Positions 6,371 through 12,958 of a stretch of DNA of 15,376 nucleotides are shown piece after piece (position 1 is the first letter of the stretch; each line of letters opens with the position of its first letter). Under the pieces are notes generated by a model. It did no database searches and was not told where the DNA came from. It saw only the letters and a program-made list of their open reading frames with translations. The stretch lies in contig JAQTMA010000065.1 of assembly GCA_028714615.1 (NCBI GenBank), forward strand, positions 3,188 to 18,563, given 5' to 3'. The stretch is from Anaerolineaceae bacterium (GTDB taxonomy: Bacteria; Chloroflexota; Anaerolineae; Anaerolineales; Anaerolineaceae). A program made the translations under genes and the position numbers.

Positions 6371-8953
6371 TTACCTCAGGGTAACAGGTGCAGGGGCAAG
6401 CCCAGGAATTTCCTCGCCGCCCTCCTTGAGCAGGTTAACCCGCTCAGCGGTCAGGGAGATCGCTTCCGCCAGGGCGGCCGGGCGGATGTCGATCTTGAAG
6501 CAGTTGTGCAGCGGGCTGATCCGGGCCCCCAAAGCCGTAGCAGCCCAGAACACCAGAGCCAACGGGCGCATAAAACCGCTCAGTTTGGCAGCCCGCCTTA
6601 CCTCTGCGAGGGTGTCCGTTTCCCAACCGCCGAACAGCCCATAGAAAAAGGCGAACACCGGATAAGAGGGCAGAATGGCAATCAATAGTGTGAGCATGCT
6701 CGAGATCTGATCGCCGCGCCAGATCAATGTTCCCAGCCAGCGCAGAAAGGCGTAATGGGCCAGTCCGGCGGCCAGCGGAGCAACGATCGATTGCCAATAA
6801 TAGAAACGCTGGCGGTAGCAAACCCGCTGGTTGATGAAATAAACAATAAAACCTTTGGCCAGTAGAGCCACGAAATAGGAAATGATCAAAGCATTGATCT
6901 GCAATGAGCGCACCAGAATAAATGCCAAACCGATGCGGATGGATTGCTCGAAGGCAATCATCAGCACCACCAGCCAGGGCTTGTTCGTTCCGCGCTGAAT
7001 CGTATCGCCCACCCAAGACGGATATTGCACCGCTCCCCACAGGATAAGCGGGGTGGAATATGCCGCAGCCCGGATGAACTCCGGCCCGCTCGCCCCCAAA
7101 ATGAAACGGTCTGCCACGGCAATCAGCGAAGCGGCCAGAAAAGCGCTGATCAGTCCTCCCCATTGGTAACCAACCGCAGAGTAATACTGGCTGAGAATGC
7201 GTCGCCCATTGGATATGGCTTCCGAAATCGACGGCATCAGGTTGTTGAAAAGCGTGGCAAGTACCTGGAAGGCGAAAACGAAATTTTGGGCGAGCACCCA
7301 GTTTCCCCACACCTCCGCATAATTGACCAGGTAGGCCTGGGTGATGAGGATTTCCACGGACTGGCCAATGCCCCAGGCGATCGATCCGAGCATATCGAAG
7401 ACGCCGAAGCGAAAGGCGCTCTTGATCGTGGCCCAATCGAAATGAGCCAGGAAGAGCAAGCGGCTGTTATACCCCAGGCGGGTGTAGAGGAAGAGACCAA
7501 CCAGAAATGTGAGCAATTCGGCGGCATACGCTGCGAAGCCCATACCAAACAACCCTCCCATCGAGGCGCCGTATTCCGGGTGGGCTCGTCCCCAGGCTAC
7601 CATCAACATGACGAACACCGGCTGAGCCAGCATGGGGAATACGACGCCCAGGCCCATGTCGAGCACCTGGGCGTAGTCAAAACGCTGCAGCCCGGTCAGG
7701 GCATGGCGCAGTACCTGGTAGAATCCCGGAATCTGGATGAAGGTGTGGATAACCACACTCCAGGCATAGATGGCATAGGCAGTTTTGGGCATCACAGTAC
7801 TGGAAAGCCCCACCATGATCGCCACCTGGACAGCACCGGAGAGAATTTGCCACCAAACGAACACTTGCCCGTATTGCATTCCCTTGCGGGGGTCATGTAC
7901 CCGATATTGGGAAATGAATTTGATGAAGGCCATACTGGTGCCCATGTCGAAGAACAACCAGATGATGTTGAAGAACTGGGTGACCCGTCCCCAGATTCCC
8001 AGAGCCTGGGCTGATGGCAGGATGTAGACCGGCAGGATCAGATTCTGGTAGATGATCAGGGGAACGAACAACACCAAACCGAAGAATAGAGCGACGAAGA
8101 ATCCACCCAGAGGGCGGTGAAAACCAACCTCCTCCCAACCCGTTCCGGCTTCGTGCGCGCTAAAGCCGCTTTTATTCGATACGAGTGTATCCAGGGCTTC
8201 TGGATGCGCCAGGCTGTAGCGACGCACCAAGAAAAAGGCCGATCCGGCGCAAACCAACAGACCGCCCAATATAGTGAACAGGACGATCTGGTCATATCGG
8301 TGGGGAACAGGGGAGCCGGGGTAATCCGCGAAGGAGAGCGGGGTCTGTCCGGCAGACCGCTGTACCAGATGGTAGATCAGGTAATTGAAATATGCCCATT
8401 CCTGGAATGAGGTGTTCGATCCATTGATAAATGCAGTGAAAAGATAAGCGTGGCCTTTCCCGATGGACTGGTTCCCCAAGATGAGCGAATCATCCTCATA
8501 CCCGACAACTAACGGCGAGAAACCTGGGGCATCGGTTTTGAACCGCTCGCGCAATTGCGTGGAACTCGTCCAGAAAATCTCAGCGGAAATCGGATCGGAA
8601 TTATTTCCGGTCGTCGTCAGGCTAACCGGTGTGGTTTGCACCAGGAAATGAATCGGTTCCCCGAGCAGGTCTCCGGCAGCGCTCTCGGTCAGCTCCGGCC
8701 CCAAAAACAGCACTAACCCGGCGCCCTGCTCCACCCTCCGGCGTATCTCGATTGCATTAGTGATCGTCCCATTCAGGACGAAAACATCTGCCTCGCCGAT
8801 ATCCTGGGCGATCTGAAATCCCGGGTTGAGCCGGATAGCCCGCGATATTCCCCCTTCCGGGCCTGCATAGTATACCCGTACGACAGCATCCGCAGAGACC
8901 GGCGAGGGCCAGAACAGAACGAGCAAGAACAGCGCCAGGACAATTTTCCGCAT
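6371..8953 (-). CDS. secreted ectodomain fused to MOP-superfamily (Wzx/MATE-like) flippase
   Basis: Large membrane protein of 860 residues. An N-terminal signal peptide (1-21, ending PSPVSA) leads to an extracytoplasmic alpha/beta domain (about 22-218) with an ADVFVLNGTI strand, a GAGLVLFLGPE segment and a C-terminal GKGHAYLFTAF strand, resembling class I glutamine amidotransferase-like folds without an obvious catalytic Cys. One helix follows (222-243), a hydrophilic linker, then from about 284 to 830 a bundle of roughly 14 hydrophobic helices with polysaccharide-flippase character (IYQNLILPVYILPSAQALG, FDMGTSMAFIKF). The ATG at 8953 has GAAGGA 3 nt upstream and gives a clean signal peptide; the frame stays open to 9139, but that extension breaks the signal. 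Likely moves a lipid-linked glycan or senses and gates that step; the substrate is unknown. Flippase assignment is by pattern, not search. Confidence 0.72.
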   Translation of the reverse strand: MRKIVLALFLLVLFWPSPVSADAVVRVYYAGPEGGISRAIRLNPGFQIAQDIGEADVFVLNGTITNAIEIRRRVEQGAGLVLFLGPELTESAAGDLLGEPIHFLVQTTPVSLTTTGNNSDPISAEIFWTSSTQLRERFKTDAPGFSPLVVGYEDDSLILGNQSIGKGHAYLFTAFINGSNTSFQEWAYFNYLIYHLVQRSAGQTPLSFADYPGSPVPHRYDQIVLFTILGGLLVCAGSAFFLVRRYSLAHPEALDTLVSNKSGFSAHEAGTGWEEVGFHRPLGGFFVALFFGLVLFVPLIIYQNLILPVYILPSAQALGIWGRVTQFFNIIWLFFDMGTSMAFIKFISQYRVHDPRKGMQYGQVFVWWQILSGAVQVAIMVGLSSTVMPKTAYAIYAWSVVIHTFIQIPGFYQVLRHALTGLQRFDYAQVLDMGLGVVFPMLAQPVFVMLMVAWGRAHPEYGASMGGLFGMGFAAYAAELLTFLVGLFLYTRLGYNSRLLFLAHFDWATIKSAFRFGVFDMLGSIAWGIGQSVEILITQAYLVNYAEVWGNWVLAQNFVFAFQVLATLFNNLMPSISEAISNGRRILSQYYSAVGYQWGGLISAFLAASLIAVADRFILGASGPEFIRAAAYSTPLILWGAVQYPSWVGDTIQRGTNKPWLVVLMIAFEQSIRIGLAFILVRSLQINALIISYFVALLAKGFIVYFINQRVCYRQRFYYWQSIVAPLAAGLAHYAFLRWLGTLIWRGDQISSMLTLLIAILPSYPVFAFFYGLFGGWETDTLAEVRRAAKLSGFMRPLALVFWAATALGARISPLHNCFKIDIRPAALAEAISLTAERVNLLKEGGEEIPGLAPAPVTLR

Positions 8954-9035
8954 TGTTCCTTCTTCTTCTAGCGATACAACTGCCAGGAATTCATTTGCCT
9001 GGCAAGTAGGGATAAAAACCGGTTGGATACGACCA

Positions 9036-9064
9036 AGTTTATACTGATTGGATTGATCCGTCAA
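9036..9064 (-). promoter_or_regulatory. promoter of the ectodomain-flippase gene
   Basis: On the minus strand TTGACG (9059-9064) is followed after 17 nt by TAAACT (9036-9041); TATAAA overlaps it at 9038-9043 with a 15-nt spacer. The implied leader before the ATG at 8953 is about 75 nt. Good -35, fair -10. Confidence 0.5.
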
Positions 9065-9098
9065 CATACCTACGGTCTCCAGCGGACCGCTTGCAACG

Positions 9099-9104
9099 TA
9101 TAAT
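9099..9104 (+). promoter_or_regulatory. consensus -10 box of the phosphodiesterase gene
   Basis: A perfect TATAAT, with transcription expected near 9111. This places the in-frame TTG at 9104 inside the promoter and supports translation from the GTG at 9140 instead. The -35 region (around 9075-9081) is poor. Confidence 0.5.
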
Positions 9105-9139
9105 TGAAGCAACATGATTCTCGACGAAGGAGCGTCCAT

Positions 9140-9607
9140 GTGTCCGGATACCGCATTGGGGTGATCTCAGATACCCACGGACTGTTACGAAAAGAAGTAC
9201 TGCGTGAATTGGAGAACTGCCAGCACATCTTGCATGCCGGCGATGTGGGTAAGCCGGAGATCCTGGATACTTTGCAGCGCATTGCCCCGCTCACCGTCGT
9301 GCGTGGGAACGTGGATGGAGGTTCCTGGGCGGACATTCTACCCGAGACAGCCAAAGCCCAGGTGCAGAACCAATTGTTTTACCTGATTCATAACCTGGCC
9401 GAGCTCGATATTAATCCGGCTACCGGTGGGTTTTGTGCGGTCATCTACGGTCACAGCCACCATGCCAGGCAAGAGTACCGCCAGGGGGTGCTCTATCTCA
9501 ATCCCGGGAGCGCTGGTCCCAGCCGGTTTGGCCTGCCCGCCAGCATGGCCCTGCTGCGCATCCAGGACGAGGAACCAGAGGTGGATTTCGTCACCTTACC
9601 TTCGTGA
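9140..9607 (+). CDS. YfcE/MJ0936-type metallophosphodiesterase
   Basis: A 155-residue calcineurin-like phosphoesterase. The metal-binding motifs are in order: ISDTHG with Asp11 and His13, HAGDVG with Asp35, RGNVD with Asn57, a single His at 84 (LIHNL) and YGHSHH at 103-108, followed by the family's LNPGSAG. Relatives are small cytosolic Mn- or Ni-dependent phosphodiesterases acting on model phosphodiester substrates; the physiological substrate is generally unknown. The GTG at 9140 is chosen because AAGGAG (9127-9132) sits 7 nt upstream and a TATAAT box overlaps the more distal TTG at 9104. An ATG overlapping at 9138 is out of frame and closes quickly. Divergent from the flippase gene. In the usual family the motif is GNCD; here it is GNVD. 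Confidence 0.9.
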   Translation: MSGYRIGVISDTHGLLRKEVLRELENCQHILHAGDVGKPEILDTLQRIAPLTVVRGNVDGGSWADILPETAKAQVQNQLFYLIHNLAELDINPATGGFCAVIYGHSHHARQEYRQGVLYLNPGSAGPSRFGLPASMALLRIQDEEPEVDFVTLPS

Positions 9608-9635
9608 ACCGGGTCAGGAAACCTCCACGGTGACA

Positions 9636-9650
9636 CAGAGCGATGCTCTG
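9636..9650 (+). other. small perfect hairpin after the phosphodiesterase gene
   Basis: CAGAGC and GCTCTG are inverted around a 3-nt loop, 28 nt after the stop. No T-run follows, so it is not a clear intrinsic terminator; it might protect or end the transcript. Confidence 0.3.
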
Positions 9651-9665
9651 GTTATCAGGATAAAA

Positions 9666-9713
9666 TATAGTCATACCATCTCAATAAAATGGGCTGCTCC
9701 CAATGATGAGATG
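9666..9713 (+). promoter_or_regulatory. possible promoter and leader stem-loop of the GNAT pair
   Basis: TATAGT at 9666-9671 would start transcription near 9678. From there the leader can fold: outer stem CATCTCA (9677-9683) with TGAGATG (9707-9713), inner stem TGGG (9690-9693) with CCCA (9699-9702) around a 5-nt loop. The sequence ATATAGTC recurs at 9718-9725, so a second -10-like box lies 53 nt downstream. No good -35 was found for either. Confidence 0.3.
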
Positions 9714-9754
9714 ATCTATATAGTCGAATAATCGAAGGAGAATGGCCAAGAACG

Positions 9755-10225
9755 ATGGCGATAGAGACACAGGTAGAGATCGTACGGGCTGCGCCTGGGG
9801 ATGCGGAAGAATTGAGCGCTATCGCGTTTGCAGCCAAGGCGCATTGGGGATATCCGCAGCACTGGATGGAATCCTGGCGCTATACCCTGACGATCCAACC
9901 GGCCTACATCACTCAAAACGCGGTTTATCTGGCGCAGTTCTCCGAAAAAACGGTGGGTTTCTATGCCCTGGCCGAGACCGGCTCTGGCCTGGAGCTCGAG
10001 CATTTATGGGTCTTACCCGCGATGATGCGGCAAGGGGTTGGCCGGGCGCTCGTCGTGCATGCTCTGCGCATGGCCCGAAAAAAAGGAGCAGACCAGGTCG
10101 CTATCCAGTCCGATCCGCATGCAGAGCCGTTTTACCTGCGTATGGGAGCCGTCCGGGTGGGTGATTACGTCTATGAGCTAGACGGGCAGACGCGAGTCTT
10201 GCCCAAGATGGTGATCACCATATGA
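9755..10225 (+). CDS. GNAT family N-acetyltransferase
   Basis: A 156-residue cytosolic acetyl-CoA-dependent acetyltransferase, near the usual GNAT single-domain length. The central strand and acetyl-CoA loop (motif A) are LEHLWVLPAMMRQGVGRALV at 81-100, with the Q/R-x-x-G-x-G/A signature as RQGVGRA (92-98). Motif B follows with AIQSDPHAEPFYLRMGAV (116-133), where FYLRMG is typical. The acceptor is not predictable. The ATG at 9755 is the only start in frame near the ribosome site AAGGAG (9735-9740), but the spacing of 14 nt is long, so translation may be weak or the leader may fold. It overlaps the next GNAT by the tetranucleotide ATGA, indicating translational coupling. Confidence 0.88.
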   Translation: MAIETQVEIVRAAPGDAEELSAIAFAAKAHWGYPQHWMESWRYTLTIQPAYITQNAVYLAQFSEKTVGFYALAETGSGLELEHLWVLPAMMRQGVGRALVVHALRMARKKGADQVAIQSDPHAEPFYLRMGAVRVGDYVYELDGQTRVLPKMVITI

Positions 10226-10758
10226 CCACCAGCCTGCAATCGATCAGCACGGCCCGCATGCGACTGGCGTGCCTGACGATGGATCAATTGAAGGATGCCG
10301 TTGTAAATCCCTCGTTTTTGGCGGGCCAACTGGGCTGCCGGTTGGCACCCGAGTCGATCAGCGATGCGTCTCAGCGTGCGATTGCCATCAAAATCGAGAA
10401 GATGAAGTACGTTCCGGCCAACCAACATGGTTGGATCAGTTATTGGATGCTGATCTTGAAGGAAGAGCTGATCGGTATTGGCCTGGCCGGGTTTAAAGGC
10501 GCACCCAATTCCGGCGGCGAGGTCGAAATCGGCTATGGGATCGCCACAGAGTATCAAAACCGGGGGTTCATGACCGAAGCAGTTGGCGGCCTGGTGACGT
10601 GGGCTGTGCAACAGCCCGGCTGCCGTTACGTGACCGCGGAAACCTTGAAGAATAATCCGGCCTCTCAGCAAGTGTTGGTCAAAAATGGCTTTGCGATCAC
10701 TCGCGAAAGCGAAACCGCCCTGTTTTGGAGAAGCCGATCCAATTCACCCTCCGAATAG
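10222..10758 (+). CDS. RimJ/RimL-type GNAT acetyltransferase
   Basis: 178 residues. The motif A region EIGYGIATEYQNRGFMTEAV (102-121) is the hallmark of the RimJ/RimL subgroup, followed by the NPAS segment (145-148) and VLVKNGF (151-157). Known members acetylate protein N-termini, ribosomal proteins, aminoglycosides or small amines; the substrate here cannot be read. The start overlaps the preceding stop as ATGA, so both GNATs are probably made together from one mRNA. No sequence similarity beyond the fold suggests a recent duplication of the upstream gene. Confidence 0.88.
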   Translation: MTTSLQSISTARMRLACLTMDQLKDAVVNPSFLAGQLGCRLAPESISDASQRAIAIKIEKMKYVPANQHGWISYWMLILKEELIGIGLAGFKGAPNSGGEVEIGYGIATEYQNRGFMTEAVGGLVTWAVQQPGCRYVTAETLKNNPASQQVLVKNGFAITRESETALFWRSRSNSPSE

Positions 10759-10813
10759 TACAATCTGGATATTGTGTACAAAGAGACCGCTGTTCATGCA
10801 GACAATTTTCGTC

Positions 10814-10819
10814 TACAAT
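10814..10819 (+). promoter_or_regulatory. -10 box of the SET-domain gene
   Basis: TACAAT matches the -10 consensus at five of six bases. With a 17-nt spacer the -35 is TGTTCA (10791-10796), a poor match. The resulting leader would be about 50 nt. Confidence 0.35.
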
Positions 10820-10875
10820 AGAAACATACAAAACTTCCGGTCAAAATTATTCCTACTCAGGCTTGGAGATGCGTG

Positions 10876-11415
10876 ATGGTACCAATCCCCCACGTAAAAA
10901 AAGGAAAACTGGAGAAATACGTAATTGCGGATTCCCCGATCCACGGGAAAGGGCTATATGCGGCGATGCGGTTCCGGAAAGGAGAGCGTATCCTGCAATT
11001 CGACGATACCCGGGCCGTAACGGACGAGCATCCCCTGAATCCTGAGGATGGTGAGGTTCCCAGGCGCATTGGCAGCCTGCAGGGGGGAAAAACGGTCCTG
11101 CTGCAAACGCCGGAATGTTATATCAACCATTCTTGTGATCCGAATTGTTACACCCACACCCAGGGGAGCTGGCGCTATTTGATCGCCTTACGGGAAATCC
11201 GGGCTGGCGAAGAAGTCACCTACGATTATGCCATCAACAATAGCACCGAGTATGTTGGGGAATGCCGCTGTGGCAGCCAGCGCTGCCGCGGAACTCTGCA
11301 CGGCGATTTCTTTCAGTTACCGCGTGAAACCCAAATTGCCTACTTGCCGCTGTTGGATTGCTGGTTTGTGGATGAGCACGCCGAACAATTGAAATCGTTG
11401 CGCGATACGGTCTGA
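10876..11415 (+). CDS. SET-domain methyltransferase with post-SET cysteine cluster
   Basis: 179 residues, a compact SET domain that would transfer a methyl group from S-adenosylmethionine to a lysine. The N-flank motif HGKGLYA (23-29), the pseudoknot-forming YINHSCDPNC (82-91) and EEVTYDY (112-118) with the catalytic Tyr are all present. They are followed by a post-SET motif C-R-C-x4-C (Cys130, 132, 137) which, with Cys91, can bind one zinc. ATG at 10876 is preferred over the GTG one codon earlier because GGAG (10865-10868) lies 7 nt upstream. SET proteins occur in scattered bacteria, often acquired from eukaryotes or passed between bacteria. The target protein is unknown; ribosomal or DNA-binding proteins are possibilities. 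It stands alone with its own promoter. Confidence 0.9.
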   Translation: MVPIPHVKKGKLEKYVIADSPIHGKGLYAAMRFRKGERILQFDDTRAVTDEHPLNPEDGEVPRRIGSLQGGKTVLLQTPECYINHSCDPNCYTHTQGSWRYLIALREIRAGEEVTYDYAINNSTEYVGECRCGSQRCRGTLHGDFFQLPRETQIAYLPLLDCWFVDEHAEQLKSLRDTV

Positions 11416-11462
11416 ATTTCAATATCATGATACATGCTACCCATTAGCAGGAGGGCAATTCA

Positions 11463-12476
11463 ATGACAGAGCGGGCAAGTATCGTTACAACTGCACAAAC
11501 GTTGGTCGCGCCGGGGAAGGGAATCCTGGCAGCGGATGAGAGCGATAGCACGATCAAGAAGCGCTTTTCGGCAATTAATCTCGAATCGACCTTCGAGCTC
11601 CGCCGGGCTTACCGGGATATGCTCTTCACGACCCCGGGGATTGAACAGTATATCAGCGGGGTGATCCTGTTCGATGAGACCATTCACCAAACCACTATCG
11701 ACGGCACCCCTTTTCCCAAGCTGCTGGAGCAGCGAGGCATCATCCCTGGCATCAAAGTCGATACCGGCGCCAAAGAGTTGGCCGGTTTTCCGGGCGAAAA
11801 GGTCACTGAAGGCTTAGACGGACTGCGCGAGCGGTTGGCGGCTTACCGCGCACTCGGCGCGCGATTTGCCAAGTGGCGGGCTGTCATCACCATCGGTGCA
11901 GACTTGCCCACGCGTACCTGTCTCGAAGCCAATGCGGAGATGTTAGCCCGCTATGCCGCCTTATGTCAGGAAGCGGGGTTGGCGCCCATCGTCGAGCCAG
12001 AGGTCTTGATGGAAGGAGACCATTCGATGCAGCGCTGCGAGGAGGTCACAACCCAGGCGCTCGAGATGGTATTCAACCGTCTGGCAGCGCACCGGGTGCT
12101 TTTCGAAGGGATGCTGCTCAAGCCGAACATGGTTGTGCCGGGAAGCGCCTCAGGCCAGACCGCGACTCCGCAGCAAATCGCTGCGGCGACCGTGCGCACC
12201 CTCCGGCGGACAGTTCCGCCGGCCGTTCCAGGCGTTGTTTTCCTCTCGGGTGGTCAAGGCCCGGAAGAGGCCACGGAAAACCTGAATGCGATCAACACCA
12301 CCGGCAAGCAACCCTGGCAACTCAGCTTCTCGTACGGCCGCGCCCTGCAAGACCTTTCCATGAAATCCTGGTCGGGGAATCCCAAGAACGGTGAAACAGC
12401 CCAGCGGTTATTCTTCCGCCGCGCTGCCCTCAACAGTGCTGCTACGTTTGGGTCGTACTCAAACCAGATGGAGTAA
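11463..12476 (+). CDS. class I fructose-bisphosphate aldolase
   Basis: 337 residues. Catalyses reversible cleavage of fructose 1,6-bisphosphate to dihydroxyacetone phosphate and glyceraldehyde 3-phosphate in the cytosol, by Schiff-base chemistry without metal. This is the animal/plant-type class I fold, recognised by GILAADES (20-27), GIKVD with Lys98, FAKWRAV with Lys137, IVEPEVL with Glu178 and Glu180, LLKPNM with the Schiff-base Lys220, and FLSGGQ before the phosphate-binding end. These match rabbit aldolase Asp33, Lys107, Lys146, Glu187, Glu189 and Lys229 in order. The length is slightly shorter than the animal enzyme (363), ending SYSNQME without its C-terminal Tyr. AGGAGGG (11449-11455) is 7 nt before the ATG. 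No neighbouring glycolytic gene is present. Confidence 0.95.
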   Translation: MTERASIVTTAQTLVAPGKGILAADESDSTIKKRFSAINLESTFELRRAYRDMLFTTPGIEQYISGVILFDETIHQTTIDGTPFPKLLEQRGIIPGIKVDTGAKELAGFPGEKVTEGLDGLRERLAAYRALGARFAKWRAVITIGADLPTRTCLEANAEMLARYAALCQEAGLAPIVEPEVLMEGDHSMQRCEEVTTQALEMVFNRLAAHRVLFEGMLLKPNMVVPGSASGQTATPQQIAAATVRTLRRTVPPAVPGVVFLSGGQGPEEATENLNAINTTGKQPWQLSFSYGRALQDLSMKSWSGNPKNGETAQRLFFRRAALNSAATFGSYSNQME

Positions 12477-12497
12477 GCTCCTGCCTGAGGCAATCTA

Positions 12498-12511
12498 CCG
12501 TTTTAGAACGG
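12498..12511 (+). other. short inverted repeat after the aldolase gene
   Basis: CCGTT (12498-12502) and AACGG (12507-12511) are perfect inverted arms around TTAG. It lies 21 nt after the aldolase stop and overlaps the presumed -35 region of the next gene, so it could be an operator or a weak terminator. Short enough to be chance. Confidence 0.25.
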
Positions 12512-12532
12512 AGGGCATTTCTCGGTTATAAT
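12503..12532 (+). promoter_or_regulatory. promoter of the DUF1232-like gene
   Basis: A perfect TATAAT at 12527-12532 is preceded, with an 18-nt spacer, by the weak -35 TTAGAA (12503-12508). Transcription would begin near 12539, leaving a very short leader. It also shows that the ATG at 12531, inside the -10 box, is not the translation start. Confidence 0.5.
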
Positions 12533-12551
12533 GAGGTCAAGGAGATCAAAG

Positions 12552-12908
12552 ATGTCATCGAATAAACCGAAAGGGATGACCGTTTCCAGCCCCGGTTTCT
12601 TGAAAGAACTGGTCTTGCGCATAAAGCTGATCCTCCGATTGATGGGTGATCGGCGGGTCAACCCATTCTTTAAATTGATCCCGGTAGCCACGCTTTTGTA
12701 CCTGGTCTTACCGTTCGATATCCCCGGTCCGGTTGATGATGCGACTGTTCTCTGGCTGGGAAATTCTTTGTTTGTCGAGTTATGCCCGCAAGGCGTTGTC
12801 CAGGAACATTTGGACCAGCTCAAGCAGATCCCAACGATCCATTACACCGCAACACCCGGTTCCGGAGAAGTTGTGGATGCAGAGTTTACCGAGAACAAGA
12901 ATCCGTAA
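12552..12908 (+). CDS. small DUF1232-like membrane protein
   Basis: 118 residues. The single hydrophobic stretch (about 42-56, LIPVATLLYLVLPFD) and the following PFDIPGPVDDATVLWL resemble the P-x-D-L-I-P-D...DD-x-x-V core of DUF1232 (YkvA-like) proteins, whose function is unknown. The N-terminal 35 residues are basic, and the C-terminal 30 are acidic and likely disordered (EVVDAEFTENKNP). The ATG at 12552 has AAGGAG (12539-12544) 7 nt upstream. It sits alone between the aldolase and the dehydrogenase, with its own promoter. Family link is by motif resemblance only and moderately sure; it could be an unrelated small membrane protein. Confidence 0.65.
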   Translation: MSSNKPKGMTVSSPGFLKELVLRIKLILRLMGDRRVNPFFKLIPVATLLYLVLPFDIPGPVDDATVLWLGNSLFVELCPQGVVQEHLDQLKQIPTIHYTATPGSGEVVDAEFTENKNP

Positions 12909-12958
12909 TCCACACTGGCAGTTACGCCCGCCAGGGTAATGGGGGAATCACTTCAGTC

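Noticed and set aside
6944..8014. 356-residue plus-strand frame inside the flippase gene
   Set aside because: It is antisense to a membrane protein with a signal peptide and helices; its product is His/Gln/Asn-rich without domains and has no ribosome site. It is a shadow frame.
9104..9139. TTG at 9104 as the start of the phosphodiesterase
   Set aside because: The TTG overlaps a perfect TATAAT box at 9099-9104; the GTG at 9140 has AAGGAG at 7 nt and matches the family N-terminus.
9742..10164. 140-residue frame starting at the ATG of 9742
   Set aside because: It overlaps the GNAT gene in another frame, lies 1 nt after the AAGGAG site and lacks any domain; the GNAT frame has clear motifs.
11423..11432. 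TATCATGATA palindrome upstream of the aldolase
   Set aside because: A 10-bp AT-rich palindrome occurs easily by chance and no promoter boxes could be placed around it with confidence.
12481..12492. TGCC/GGCA mini-hairpin after the aldolase stop
   Set aside because: Only 4 bp of stem and no adjacent T-run; too weak to call a terminator.
12531..12551. ATG at 12531 as the start of the DUF1232-like gene
   Set aside because: It lies inside the TATAAT box, and the ATG at 12552 has AAGGAG at a good distance.
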